Shown here in pieces: positions 18,041 to 27,789 of a stretch of 64,000 bases of DNA. Both the position numbers and the translations under genes were made by a program. The notes under the pieces are model-generated. The model had not been told where the DNA came from, did not search any database, and saw nothing but the letters and a program-made list of their open reading frames with translations. This stretch comes from Clostridiales bacterium (GTDB lineage: Bacteria > Bacillota > Clostridia > TANB77 > CAG-508), in contig DPDV01000012.1 in NCBI GenBank assembly GCA_003534295.1, positions 102,570 to 166,569 on the forward strand, given 5' to 3'. The stretch's first letter is position 1; each line of letters opens with the position of its first letter.

Positions 18041-20038
18041 TTAACTTGACATTTCACTAAAATATTCATTTATTCTATTTATAAGCTCTGTTTTTACTTC
18101 TTCTGTTGTCATTCCCTCTACTTGGGCTCCGGCTAAGGTTATGTGTCCTCCGCCACCCAGTTTTTCTAGTATTAATTGAACATTTATATCTCCTATTGAA
18201 CGTCCACTTATGCAGACTCTGTCTCCCATCATTCCAATTACAAATGATGCAACTATATTACTTATTGTGAGTAGTTCATCTGCCGCCTTTGCACATATTA
18301 TGTTTGCATCTTTGTCTTGTTCATCATAAATAGAAATTGCTATTGCATGTTCTAAAACCTCTGCCTTTTCTACTATTTTAGAAATTTTATTGTATGTTGC
18401 TAAGTCACTTTGAAACCATTTTTTCACCTTAATTGTATCTATTCCATACTTTCTCAAATATGCTGCTGCTTCAAATGTTCTTACACCTGTTTTAAAAGTA
18501 AAATTCTTTGTATCCATCATAATTCCCGCATAAAGTGCCTCTGCTTCTAACTCTGTTAACTCAATTTTTTCTTGTGAATATTCCAATATTTCTGTAACAA
18601 GTTCTGCTGCTGAAGATGCATAAACCTCATGGAACATAAGTGTTGCATCTTCTATATATTCTGTACTTCTTCTATGATGGTCTATAACTACTATTTTTTC
18701 TGTTTCTTCTAATAATTCTGGAATTTCCACATAGTTTTTCTTACTTGTATCCACAACAATTAGCAATGTTTCTGGGCTTATTTTAGCTAATGCTTCACTT
18801 TTGTTTATAATTACATTTTTGTACTCGTCATCTTCTTTTGCTTTTTCCATAAAGTTTTCTAAACCAATTCCATAAGAATTGTTTACTATATATGCATTTT
18901 TTCCTAATGACCTTGCTAATCTATATATTCCCATACTTGAACCTATGCAGTCCATATCTGAGTTAGAATGTCCCATTACCATTACATTTTCCGCTTCAAG
19001 TATTAGTTCTTTTAAGGCATGTGCTACTGTTCTAGCTTTCACCTTAGTTCTTTTTTCTACTTCTTGTGCTCTTCCGCCAAAGAATACATATTTTCCATTT
19101 TCTCTTACAACTGCCTGGTCTCCTCCACGTCCCAATACGATATCTAGGCCTGCTTGTGCGGATTTGTATTTTTCGTAGTTAGAGCTACCTTCGTTTGAAA
19201 CAGCTATGCTTAAAGTGAACTGTGCTTTATTAGTCCATTCCAATTCTTTTATTTCATCTAATATATTAAATTTTTTATTTTCTATTTCTGATAGATATTT
19301 TTGTTCAAATATTAACACAAAAGTATCTCTTTCAGATTTTATTACTAAACCTTCAAAATGAGTTGCCCATTCATATATATTTTTTTCAATTTGTGCTATG
19401 AATGTAGACCTGTCTTCGTTTTCTACTCTCTGCATTAACTCTTCATAATTGTCAATCATTATTATTCCTATACAATTTTGTGAGTTAATATATTTTTCTT
19501 CTGTTTTTATTAATTCTGTATTGTCCATAAAATATAGTGTAAATATTGACTGTTTATTTTTTAATTCTATATATTCTCCTAATAGCTTATATGTTTTACT
19601 TCCAATTACTATACTTTGATTAATATTTTTATTTTTAACAAATTCTCCATTTTCAAGACTTTGCTTTAATTCTTTTAATATACTATCCAAATAGTTATTA
19701 ATATCTATATTAATAAATTCCTTAGAAAACTTCTCGTTTTTCCAAATTGTATTTCCATTGGTTTCTAATATTATAAGTGGAAATGGTGAATTTATCAGTG
19801 TTCCCTTTGCTGCTTTATCAACGCTAAAGGTTAAGTGTTCTATATGCTCAGATAATTCTTCTTTTCTCTTTTCACTGCTCCAATAAGCATATCCAACAAC
19901 TAAAATATAAAACAAAATTGCTGGCAGAACTAAGTTAATATTGCTTATACAAATAATTGTTAAAAGTACTGCTATTATTACTAAATATATCTTTACGCGC
20001 GATACTAGTTTATCAAATATTTTTTTATTGCTCGGCAT
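18041..20038 (-). CDS. gdpP: Cyclic-di-AMP phosphodiesterase GdpP
   Basis: 665 residues, close to the 659 of Bacillus GdpP (YybT). Two membrane helices at the N-terminus (about 15-50), a PAS-like domain (about 70-160), a degenerate GGDEF domain (about 175-300, ending RGGDQAVV), then the DHH domain with VMGHSNSDMDCIGSS and VIDHHRRS and the DHHA1 domain with GGGGHITLAGAQ. It hydrolyses c-di-AMP to pApA, which affects cell-wall stress and potassium balance. It sits directly upstream of rplI-dnaB, the conserved Firmicute arrangement. Confidence 0.96.
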   Translation of the reverse strand: MPSNKKIFDKLVSRVKIYLVIIAVLLTIICISNINLVLPAILFYILVVGYAYWSSEKRKEELSEHIEHLTFSVDKAAKGTLINSPFPLIILETNGNTIWKNEKFSKEFINIDINNYLDSILKELKQSLENGEFVKNKNINQSIVIGSKTYKLLGEYIELKNKQSIFTLYFMDNTELIKTEEKYINSQNCIGIIMIDNYEELMQRVENEDRSTFIAQIEKNIYEWATHFEGLVIKSERDTFVLIFEQKYLSEIENKKFNILDEIKELEWTNKAQFTLSIAVSNEGSSNYEKYKSAQAGLDIVLGRGGDQAVVRENGKYVFFGGRAQEVEKRTKVKARTVAHALKELILEAENVMVMGHSNSDMDCIGSSMGIYRLARSLGKNAYIVNNSYGIGLENFMEKAKEDDEYKNVIINKSEALAKISPETLLIVVDTSKKNYVEIPELLEETEKIVVIDHHRRSTEYIEDATLMFHEVYASSAAELVTEILEYSQEKIELTELEAEALYAGIMMDTKNFTFKTGVRTFEAAAYLRKYGIDTIKVKKWFQSDLATYNKISKIVEKAEVLEHAIAISIYDEQDKDANIICAKAADELLTISNIVASFVIGMMGDRVCISGRSIGDINVQLILEKLGGGGHITLAGAQVEGMTTEEVKTELINRINEYFSEMSS

Positions 20039-20062
20039 AAAATCCTCCTAATTACATCTTAT

Positions 20063-20091
20063 ATTTTACACTTATTTCGCGCTTTTGTCAA
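20063..20091 (-). promoter_or_regulatory. Promoter of gdpP
   Basis: Minus strand TTGACA (20091-20086), 17-nt spacer, TAAAAT (20068-20063), 25 nt before the start codon. Confidence 0.7.
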
Positions 20092-20141
20092 TGTTTACAA
20101 GAAATCCACACTGTAAATGGGAATTAAAATTGCTTTTTGGT

Positions 20142-21257
20142 CTAGGCATTAACATTTTTTATATAGTCTTCTAATATTATTTTTATTACAGTTGCTATTG
20201 GTACTGCCAAGAACATGCCTAATACCCCAAAGTACGCTCCACCTACTGTTACCGCAAATATTACTAATAATGGGCTTATTTTTAGTGAATCTCCTGTTAT
20301 TTTTGGATTTATTATGTTTGCATCTATTTGTTGTAATATTGTTACTATTATTACCATCCATATCGCTTGATCAAGTCCACCTGTAAATATTGTTATTATA
20401 CCTGCTATTATTACAGCTATTATTGCTCCGAAATATGGTATTAAATTAAATAGACCTATCATAAATCCTAGTAGTATAGCATATTGTATCCCCATTATTT
20501 TCATCGCTATAGATGTTATTATTCCAACTACCATTCCATCCAACAGTTGGCTTGATATAAAGCGGAAAAAAACATTGTTTGTTTCGTAAAAGTATTTTTC
20601 TACATTACTATATGTATCCTCTTTGAATATTCTTTTTGATAATCTATTAAAAAATCCTAATATCTCGTCTCTCTCTGACAATATGTATATGGATACTATT
20701 ATAGACACAAATAAATCAAATACTCCTGTAACTACATTTATTGCACCTTTTGCGTATTGAGCTAATTGTTCAAGGTTTAAATACTTTTCTAAATCAATAT
20801 TTTTTATTTGTTCTGCCAACTTATATATTATTTCATTTTTTAAGAATGACTCCTCTGGTAAATTATTTAAAACAGCCATTGTTTTATTGTAATAGCTTTG
20901 AAAATTACTTATTAAGTCCTTAGTGCTTTCTATTATTGTTGGAATTATAAAATTAATTATAAATATAATTGCTATTATTGCTATTACATATATTGTGAAT
21001 ATTGCTATTGCTCTAGATTTTCTTTTTATAAATTTGTTTTTTGTCCTTGAATATACTTTTTCCAATTTTTTTGTTGGCATATAGAATAAGTATGCTATTA
21101 ATATTCCTATTACAAATGGCATTAAAATTGAAAATAATTTTCCAAACCAATTTAATATTTCTCCTAAATTATCTACTGTTTTGTAAACTAATATAACAGC
21201 AACAGCAAATACAAACCAATATAACCATTTTGTAATTACACGTTTATTTTCTCCCAT
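20142..21257 (-). CDS. AI-2E family transporter
   Basis: About 371 residues with seven to eight membrane helices and the family hallmarks: NLIPYFGAIIAVI and QQIDANIINPKITGDSLKISPLLVI, then GVLGMFLAVPIATVIKIIL. Family members include TqsA and sodium/proton antiporters; the substrate is not predictable here. The in-frame ATG at 21272 overlaps the xth stop codon, but AAAGGGG just before the ATG at 21257 makes the latter the better start. Cotranscribed with xth. Confidence 0.9.
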   Translation of the reverse strand: MGENKRVITKWLYWFVFAVAVILVYKTVDNLGEILNWFGKLFSILMPFVIGILIAYLFYMPTKKLEKVYSRTKNKFIKRKSRAIAIFTIYVIAIIAIIFIINFIIPTIIESTKDLISNFQSYYNKTMAVLNNLPEESFLKNEIIYKLAEQIKNIDLEKYLNLEQLAQYAKGAINVVTGVFDLFVSIIVSIYILSERDEILGFFNRLSKRIFKEDTYSNVEKYFYETNNVFFRFISSQLLDGMVVGIITSIAMKIMGIQYAILLGFMIGLFNLIPYFGAIIAVIIAGIITIFTGGLDQAIWMVIIVTILQQIDANIINPKITGDSLKISPLLVIFAVTVGGAYFGVLGMFLAVPIATVIKIILEDYIKNVNA

Positions 21258-21268
21258 TTTTTCCCCTT

Positions 21269-22036
21269 TCATATTTTAATTTCTAGTCCTATTGGGCAAT
21301 GGTCACTTCCCAATACTTCTGAGTATATCATTGAATCCTGTATCTGGATTTCTATTGACTTTGAAACAATAAAATAGTCTATTCTCCAGCCAACATTTTT
21401 TTCTCTTGCATTTGACATATATGACCACCATGAGTACGCATTTTCTTTTTCTGGGTATAGATATCTAAAAGTGTCAGTAAAACCCATCTTTAATAATTCA
21501 GTCATTTTATTTCTTTCTTCATCTGTAAATCCTGCGCTTTTTCTATTTGTTTTTGGATTTTTCAAGTCTATTTCTTCATGTGCTACATTCAAATCGCCAC
21601 AGTATATTACAGGCTTTATCTTATCTAATTTTATCAGATATTTTTTTATTTCATCTTCCCATAACATCCTATAATCTAATCTTTCCAAGCCTTTTTTTGA
21701 ATTTGGAGTATAACAATTTACTAAAAAGAATTTTTCAAACTCAAGTGTTATAATTCTTCCCTCCTTGTCATGCTCTTCTATTCCTATTCCATATGTCACA
21801 TTTATAGGCACCTTTTTGCTAAATACTGCCGTACCTGAATAACCTTTTTTTAATGCACTATTCCAATATTGCTTATATTTTTTTAAAATATTCTGAATAG
21901 TTATATCAATTTGTTCTTCCTGCATTTTTGTTTCCTGAATGCAAAAAATATCTGCATCTATTTGTTTAAAAAAAGTTTCAAATCCTTTTGTAATATTAGC
22001 TCTTAACCCATTAACATTCCATGATATTAGTTTCAT
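21269..22036 (-). CDS. xth: Exodeoxyribonuclease III
   Basis: 255 residues with all ExoIII/AP-endonuclease motifs: SWNVNGLRA, CIQETKMQ, YSGTAVFSKK, CGDLNVAHEEIDL, RIDYFIVSK and GSDHCPIGLEI. It cuts DNA 5' of abasic sites in base excision repair and acts as a 3'-5' exonuclease. It precedes the AI-2E-type gene by a 4-nt-scale overlap or a 11-nt gap, depending on that gene's start. Confidence 0.97.
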   Translation of the reverse strand: MKLISWNVNGLRANITKGFETFFKQIDADIFCIQETKMQEEQIDITIQNILKKYKQYWNSALKKGYSGTAVFSKKVPINVTYGIGIEEHDKEGRIITLEFEKFFLVNCYTPNSKKGLERLDYRMLWEDEIKKYLIKLDKIKPVIYCGDLNVAHEEIDLKNPKTNRKSAGFTDEERNKMTELLKMGFTDTFRYLYPEKENAYSWWSYMSNAREKNVGWRIDYFIVSKSIEIQIQDSMIYSEVLGSDHCPIGLEIKI

Positions 22037-22135
22037 TTTTCTTCCTCAATTCATTTTTACTTTTACTATAATATCAAAAAAGAAGCGTATATGCAAGCAT
22101 TTTACTTAGCAATTACTCTAATTGATATTAAAATA

Positions 22136-22165
22136 AATCGGCTATCGTAAATGTGATAACCGATT
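22136..22165 (-). terminator. Terminator of the G5/3D-domain gene
   Basis: 11-bp stem (22136-22146 with 22155-22165, one wobble) followed on the minus strand by TTATTTTAAT. Confidence 0.75.
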
Positions 22166-22171
22166 ATATTA

Positions 22172-23176
22172 TTAAAATTCATATACATAACATTCTAAAT
22201 ATCTTCTACCAAATTGTAGTGCAGAACTATGTGAATTATAGAAAATATCTAATCTATCACTTGATATTGCTCCACCTCTGTCTTGAACCACAAACCATCC
22301 ACCATTTGGTTTATCTTTAAAATATGGTATATATATAACTGTTCCTATTGGATATACCGAACCTGCTGCTAATGTGTACCATTGAGATGCTAATGCACCA
22401 GATGATGTTATACCATTTGTTTTACCACAGCAACTCATACATGGACAATATGCCGAAGTATTAAAAGTTGCAACTTTTGGTGTTATTCCTTCTACTTTTT
22501 TTGCCAATGTTGTAGATGCTGTTGTCGCTGGGTTTGTGCTAGCTGTTCTTAGGTTTGAACTTCTTGATGTAATCTGTCTTGTTCTTACTTCAACAATTTT
22601 GTTTATTGGTTCTTTTATAATTTCGCTAGATATTTCTGTTTTTTCTATTTCTACATCATTTTGATATTTTATTTTATATGTTACTTTTTTTAGTCCATCA
22701 ACACCATTTTGTATTATTCTGTCTTGCTTTGTTCCAGAACCTGTTGATACGTCTTTAGTAATAGTTTCATATGGTATTTTTACTTCCACAGTTACTATTT
22801 TTTCAATTATTTGTTCATAATTTTTTAAAATATCTTCTGTTTTAATATTCTCTGAGCATTCTATTTCCGTAGCTATTTCAACTTCTTCATCTGTGTTTTT
22901 AAATATTTTTATAGTATTGTTTGATGAAAGTTCTTCGTCTAAACTTGGAATAACCTTTTCATCTTCCAATATTATAATATGGTTTTCATCTAATATTTCT
23001 GAAATTTTAGTTTTTGAAGATAATACATTCATTTCATAACCACTTGATAATATTATTTTTACGCTATTTAATTTAACATTTCCTGCAACTACTGCTATGC
23101 TTGTTAAAAATAAAAATATTAAGCTTATGGCAATGATTCTTTTCAGCGATATAGATGCTTTCTCATCATTTTTCAT
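22172..23176 (-). CDS. G5 and 3D domain protein (YabE-like cell-wall hydrolase)
   Basis: 334 residues: one N-terminal membrane helix (about 14-28), a ubiquitin-like DUF348 segment, a G5 domain (VEVKIPYETITKDVSTGSG), a Thr/Ala-rich linker and a C-terminal 3D domain (about 235-334) with AYCPCMSCC, YPIGTVIYIPYF, VVQDRGGAI and RLDIFYNS. The three conserved Asp residues of the 3D fold are in these motifs. Relatives (YabE, YocH, RpfB-like) are peptidoglycan lytic transglycosylase-type enzymes. In Bacillus yabE lies near rsmA; here it is about 12 kb away. Confidence 0.9.
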   Translation of the reverse strand: MKNDEKASISLKRIIAISLIFLFLTSIAVVAGNVKLNSVKIILSSGYEMNVLSSKTKISEILDENHIIILEDEKVIPSLDEELSSNNTIKIFKNTDEEVEIATEIECSENIKTEDILKNYEQIIEKIVTVEVKIPYETITKDVSTGSGTKQDRIIQNGVDGLKKVTYKIKYQNDVEIEKTEISSEIIKEPINKIVEVRTRQITSRSSNLRTASTNPATTASTTLAKKVEGITPKVATFNTSAYCPCMSCCGKTNGITSSGALASQWYTLAAGSVYPIGTVIYIPYFKDKPNGGWFVVQDRGGAISSDRLDIFYNSHSSALQFGRRYLECYVYEF

Positions 23177-23212
23177 AAGAAATTTGTTCCCTCCTTTAAA
23201 AGCAACAATTAT

Positions 23213-23241
23213 ATTATACCATTTATTAGCAGATCTGTCAA
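23213..23241 (-). promoter_or_regulatory. Promoter of the G5/3D-domain gene
   Basis: Minus strand TTGACA (23241-23236), exact 17-nt spacer, TATAAT (23218-23213): perfect consensus, ending 37 nt before the start codon. The -35 is just outside the htrA stop codon region. Confidence 0.8.
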
Positions 23242-23255
23242 ATTTAACTTTTCTA

Positions 23256-24386
23256 CTATTTTCGCGTTAACATCATTTTTACTTCTTTTTCCACATTATT
23301 TCTTTGTATTCTTAATATAACTTCATCTCCCACATTTTTAGTATAAATATATTTTCTTAAGTCACTCATCTTCTCTAGTGTTATATTATCTATTTTAATT
23401 ATTATATCTTTTTCTCTCAGTCCTGCATTATATGCTGATGAGCCTCTACTAACTTGAACAACATATATGCCTGTATCAAACTTTAAATTTTTATCTATAT
23501 ATGGTATCACATTTTTATCATAGGCAAATATTCCAATACTTGCTTCTTCAAACTTTCCCTGTGTTGCCAATTTTTCTATTATTGTTTTAATAAGATTTAT
23601 TGGCACAGCAAATCCTATTCCTTCTGCTGAACTGATTTTTATAGTATTTATTCCTATTACTTCTCCATCTATATTTATTAATGGTCCTCCACTATTTCCT
23701 AAATTTATTGTTGCATCTGTTTGAATTAAATTGCTCATATAAGAAACATCTTCATCTTCTTCTATTTTAATGGTTCTATTTACTGCACTTATTATACCAG
23801 ATGTTACTGTTCTTTCAAACTCAAATCCAATTGGATTTCCTATTGCATATACTTTTTCACCAACCCTGATATTATCAGAATCTCCTAATACTGCATATTT
23901 CATATTTTTACATGATATCTTTAAAATAGATAAATCTATATTAACATCAGACCATACCACATTCCCTGTAAATGTTTCACCCGACTCTAATGTTACATAG
24001 CATGTACTATACTTTTCCCCAGAAACATGTGCATTGGTTAATATATATCCATTATCTGTTACCACTACACCTGTGCCTAACCCAAGTTTTGATGTACTAT
24101 CCTTTAAAAAAATACTGCTACCAACATTTTTTACTTTTGATATTCCTACAACATTTGATGTTGCTTTTTCTATAACATCAACTGCTTCTTTATTTTCCTT
24201 TTTTTCTTCCTCCATAGTTCTTAATGTTTTTACTGCCTCTGGTGGCTGATTGGCTTCATTTATATCTATTTTCTCATAAAATTTATATAGTATTATACCA
24301 CTAGCAATTATAAATATAAAGATAATTACTATTAACATTTTATTCTTTGATGATTTTTTTCTTCTTTTTGCAATATATGCTTCCAT
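23256..24386 (-). CDS. HtrA/DegP-like membrane-anchored serine protease
   Basis: 376 residues: basic N-terminus, one membrane helix (17-34), a trypsin-like domain with H120 (LTNAHVSG), D151 (VNIDLSIL) and S232 (GNSGGPL), and one PDZ domain (about 285-376, RGSSAYNAGLREKDIIIKID). The layout equals Bacillus HtrA/YvtA proteins, which degrade or refold damaged proteins at the outer face of the membrane and respond to envelope stress. AAGGAGG at the 5' side supports the ATG. Confidence 0.95.
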   Translation of the reverse strand: MEAYIAKRRKKSSKNKMLIVIIFIFIIASGIILYKFYEKIDINEANQPPEAVKTLRTMEEEKKENKEAVDVIEKATSNVVGISKVKNVGSSIFLKDSTSKLGLGTGVVVTDNGYILTNAHVSGEKYSTCYVTLESGETFTGNVVWSDVNIDLSILKISCKNMKYAVLGDSDNIRVGEKVYAIGNPIGFEFERTVTSGIISAVNRTIKIEEDEDVSYMSNLIQTDATINLGNSGGPLINIDGEVIGINTIKISSAEGIGFAVPINLIKTIIEKLATQGKFEEASIGIFAYDKNVIPYIDKNLKFDTGIYVVQVSRGSSAYNAGLREKDIIIKIDNITLEKMSDLRKYIYTKNVGDEVILRIQRNNVEKEVKMMLTRK

Positions 24387-24693
24387 ATTCTTCCTCCTTA
24401 TATAATATAATTTTTACCATTTTTAAAAAAATTAAACATAAATTCTGTATCTATTTTTTTGTTACTATTTAATATATTATAAAGATAAAACGCCGAAGTA
24501 TACGCTTTTAATCCTATCCAAAACTTATGTTTCCATACATGCAGATAATATAGCTCTTAAAAACATTATCCGGTAACCTTTTTTGTGAATTTTATGTGTA
24601 TTTTATTGAATTTTTAATATATGTATGATATTATATTGGTTATATTGTTGAGGTAATTTTTATATTGCCTTAAAAGAAAGGATTGATATTAAA
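24387..24693. other. 307-nt intergenic region between divergent htrA and lemA
   Basis: AT-rich; it holds the lemA promoter and the htrA ribosome binding site. No reading frame or clear hairpin was seen. Confidence 0.5.
24606..24634 (+). promoter_or_regulatory. Probable promoter of lemA
   Basis: TTGAAT (24606-24611), 17-nt spacer, TATTAT (24629-24634), about 60 nt before the ATG. Confidence 0.5.
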
Positions 24694-25248
24694 ATGGGAT
24701 GGATTATTTTAATAATTGTTGTTCTTATATTGGTTTTCCTAATAAATATATACAATAATCTTGTTTCGCTAAGACAAAAAGTTAAAAATGCTTGGAGCCA
24801 AATAGAAATACAATTGCAAAGAAGATTTGACCTAATTCCTAATCTTGTTGAGACTGTTAAGGGATATATGGGACACGAAAGTAATATTTTAACAAAAGTT
24901 GCAGAACTTCGCACTGCATGGGCAAATGCAAAAACTGTAGCAGAAAAATCTAATTTGGACACTCAACTTTCTGATACTTTAAAAACAATTATGGCTGTTT
25001 CAGAAGCTTATCCTGATTTAAAAGCAAATCAAAATTTTATAAGTTTACAACAAGAACTTGCTAACACAGAAAATAAAATTTCTTATTCTAGGCAATTTTA
25101 TAATGACATTGTAACTACATATAATACAAAGATTCAAGTATTTCCTTCAAACATTGTAGCTGGAATGTTTAATTTTACACAAGAAACTTTATTTGAAGTA
25201 GATAACCCAGAAGCTAGAAAAAATGTAAAAGTTGATTTTAATAACTAA
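24694..25248 (+). CDS. lemA: LemA family protein
   Basis: 184 residues, typical length. A single N-terminal membrane helix (2-19) is followed by the family core: YNNLVSLRQKVKNAWSQIEIQLQRRFDLIPNLVETVKGY, then RQFYNDIVTTYNTKIQVFPSNIVA. LemA proteins form helical bundles outside or inside the membrane; their function is unclear. AAAGGA lies upstream of the ATG. Confidence 0.95.
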   Translation: MGWIILIIVVLILVFLINIYNNLVSLRQKVKNAWSQIEIQLQRRFDLIPNLVETVKGYMGHESNILTKVAELRTAWANAKTVAEKSNLDTQLSDTLKTIMAVSEAYPDLKANQNFISLQQELANTENKISYSRQFYNDIVTTYNTKIQVFPSNIVAGMFNFTQETLFEVDNPEARKNVKVDFNN

Positions 25249-25260
25249 AATTTATACATA

Positions 25261-25299
25261 AAAAACATAGTGTATTTAATTGTAATACACTATGTTTTT
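25261..25299. terminator. Bidirectional terminator between lemA and tatD
   Basis: Perfect 16-bp stem (25261-25276 with 25284-25299), 7-nt loop, A-run on one side and T-run on the other. Confidence 0.92.
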
Positions 25300-25320
25300 T
25301 GTTTACTAAATATGTATGTT

Positions 25321-26082
25321 TTAAAATTTCCAATTATTATATGTAATTTCTGCAATTTCTTCTGGTTCAATTTGCTTTACTTGTGCTATTTTTTCTACTA
25401 AATACTTTAAATTTCTTGAGTCATTTCTTGTCCCTCTATTAGGTTCTGGTGCCAAATATGGGCTATCTGTTTCAATAAGCATTTTTTCCAATGGTATCAT
25501 TTGTATTATTTCATCTGCATTTTTAGAATTTTTGAATGTTATTGGTCCTGCTAACGAAATGTAAAAACCTAGATTTAGTCCTTCTTTTACAAGTTCTTTG
25601 TTTAATGGGCAACAGTGAAATACTCCCTTCTTATTTGGTGTATTTTCCTTTAAAATTTTTATAGTATCCATCACAGCTTCTCTTGTATGTATTATTATTG
25701 GTAAATTCAGCTTGTTCGCTAATTTTATTTGGTTAATAAATGCCATCTGTTGTAGTTCTTTGTTTTCTTTATTCCAATAATAGTCAAGTCCGATTTCTCC
25801 AATGCCAACAACTTTATCGGCTTTTGCTATATTTTCTATTTTTTTTATTTGCTTTATTATCTCATTTTCTGTTTTTAATATATCATTTGGAGATATTCCA
25901 CATATAGCATATATAAAATCATATTTGTTTGATAAGTCTATTGCCTTTTTAGAAGATTCTATATCATAACCTGCAACTATAATTTTTGTTATTCCAGCCT
26001 CATATATTTCATGTAATATTTTTTCTCTGTCCTCATCAAATTTCTCATCATTATAGTGTGAATGTGAATCGAAAACCCTCAT
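25321..26082 (-). CDS. TatD family metal-dependent DNase
   Basis: 253 residues. Metal ligands are in FDSHSHYNDEKF, GIGEIGLDYYW, IIHTREA, FHCC and ETDSPYLAPEPNRGTRND, the TatD pattern (TIM-barrel hydrolase). Enzymes of this family degrade DNA 3'-5'. It is the last gene of a run WG-repeat gene, 403-aa gene, acpS, tatD. Confidence 0.95.
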   Translation of the reverse strand: MRVFDSHSHYNDEKFDEDREKILHEIYEAGITKIIVAGYDIESSKKAIDLSNKYDFIYAICGISPNDILKTENEIIKQIKKIENIAKADKVVGIGEIGLDYYWNKENKELQQMAFINQIKLANKLNLPIIIHTREAVMDTIKILKENTPNKKGVFHCCPLNKELVKEGLNLGFYISLAGPITFKNSKNADEIIQMIPLEKMLIETDSPYLAPEPNRGTRNDSRNLKYLVEKIAQVKQIEPEEIAEITYNNWKF

Positions 26083-26133
26083 TTTAGACTTTGCATCCTT
26101 TCCTAAATAGTTATCTTTGTTACAAATACTCTA

Positions 26134-26511
26134 TTAATTATCTAATATTAAAGTAAAGCTTGCCATTGCGTAGTTTTCTATATGTGATATACTCAAATCC
26201 TGGCTTATTATATTTTTTATTTCTAATTTACTTATATCTGCTATTGGCCTTCCTTTTTCATCATTATATATCTCTATATTTTTCCATAACCAGTTAGAAG
26301 TATTGTTTATGTTTTTAGAAATTGCCTTAAATATAGCTTCTTTTGCAGCAAATCTTGCCGCATAATGTTGATACTTCATTTTATTAGATTTTTCGCAATA
26401 TTCTTGTTCTTTTTCTGTGAATATTCTATCCACAAAAACCTGCCCTATTTGCTCAATACTTTCCTTTATTCTATTTACCTCTATTATATCTACACCTGTT
26501 CTTATCTCCAT
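26134..26511 (-). CDS. acpS: Holo-[acyl-carrier-protein] synthase
   Basis: 125 residues. GVDIIEVNRI near the start supplies the metal-binding Asp, and FTEKEQEYC with ARFAAKEAIFKAI is the family signature. It moves phosphopantetheine from CoA to acyl carrier protein, needed for fatty-acid synthesis. Confidence 0.96.
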   Translation of the reverse strand: MEIRTGVDIIEVNRIKESIEQIGQVFVDRIFTEKEQEYCEKSNKMKYQHYAARFAAKEAIFKAISKNINNTSNWLWKNIEIYNDEKGRPIADISKLEIKNIISQDLSISHIENYAMASFTLILDN

Positions 26512-26553
26512 CTAAATTCTCCCTTATATAAGATTTTATCTGATTGAACTTTT

Positions 26554-27765
26554 TTATTTTCCAAATAACTTCATAAGTGTAACAATAAATATGCCTATTA
26601 CTATTATTGCAATTATTTTATTTCCCTTTGCAATTCTTTCTATATTGTAATTTTTATAAAGTATATCATATTTATTTTTTAATCTTAGGTATGTCTCTTC
26701 TAGCAATAAACTTTCTCTTTCCTTTTCTTCTATACTTATTCCAAGCTCATTGTTGGTTATTTCTTGTATCCATATAAATTTGGTAAAATTTATAAATTGC
26801 TCCTTGATCTTCTCAAAATTATTGCTCATATTAAACTCATATATTAACTTTTTTAAATATATTTTTTTGTATATGTTAAATATATAATGATATAAATATT
26901 TATTCTCATATTCAAATGGCAGTTTTGTATAATTATCTGTATTTATATCTGATGCCATTACCACTGCACTCCAGCTTGTAAACCCAAATTTTACATATCT
27001 TTGTTCAATTTCCTTTACCTTGCTATTTGTTTTAGAGTTTGCATTTGCTATATTGGCATAATTTAAAAATCTTTCATTTAGTACAGTATTATTTGTACTT
27101 TCGTTCCAGCAACTTTGATCTAAGCATACATATGAATATGTAATAAACCTTTCAGTATCTACATTTATTTTTTTTGCTCCTGTACTATTGCCTGCTATTT
27201 CTTTTATCAAACTTGAAAAATCCCTTATATCTTTAAAAGTGCTTGTTTGTATTCGTATGTTTTCATATTCCCTTAGTTGTGATAAATTTGAGTTTATATC
27301 TCTGAACTTATAATTAAAATTCAATACGTCATCTAAATTGTTTTCTCCATTTAAAACAGTTTTAAATGTTAAAAAGCATATACCTGTATTAAAGCAAATA
27401 ATCTCCATTTTTAAAATATCAAAAAATATACCGTTCTGTTCTCCTACTTTTCCCTGTATATTTTTTTCTAATTCATATTCAAAAATTGTACAAGGATATT
27501 TTGAAAGTATTGCACTCTGCATCTTGTCTTCCATATTTTGAAGCTCATTTATTTTTTGAGTTGATAGTCCAAATGTCCAAAACATATAATCTCTTATATT
27601 TGGTAAAAAATATGTGTATATATCAAAATCTTTTATTCTATCAAATGTTTTTAATTTACACTTAGGATTTCTTATAAGCTTTAGCATATATTTATTGTAT
27701 TTATTCGGTTCTATAATATACGGATATATGAAATACGTATATTGATATTTAATCTTTTGTTCCAT
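26554..27765 (-). CDS. Unknown protein with C-terminal membrane anchor
   Basis: 403 residues, no recognised family. The soluble part starts EQKIKYQYTYFIYPYIIEPNKYNKYMLKL and contains aromatic-rich segments such as YFLPNIRDYMFWTFG. A predicted coiled region (about 335-375) leads to one C-terminal helix KIIAIIVIGIFIVTLMKLF, so the bulk is probably cytoplasmic and tail-anchored. It lies 24 nt downstream of the WG-repeat gene and 42 nt upstream of acpS, so all are probably cotranscribed. Confidence 0.8.
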   Translation of the reverse strand: MEQKIKYQYTYFIYPYIIEPNKYNKYMLKLIRNPKCKLKTFDRIKDFDIYTYFLPNIRDYMFWTFGLSTQKINELQNMEDKMQSAILSKYPCTIFEYELEKNIQGKVGEQNGIFFDILKMEIICFNTGICFLTFKTVLNGENNLDDVLNFNYKFRDINSNLSQLREYENIRIQTSTFKDIRDFSSLIKEIAGNSTGAKKINVDTERFITYSYVCLDQSCWNESTNNTVLNERFLNYANIANANSKTNSKVKEIEQRYVKFGFTSWSAVVMASDINTDNYTKLPFEYENKYLYHYIFNIYKKIYLKKLIYEFNMSNNFEKIKEQFINFTKFIWIQEITNNELGISIEEKERESLLLEETYLRLKNKYDILYKNYNIERIAKGNKIIAIIVIGIFIVTLMKLFGK

Positions 27766-27789
27766 CTGTATGCTTGCTCCTCCTATAAT

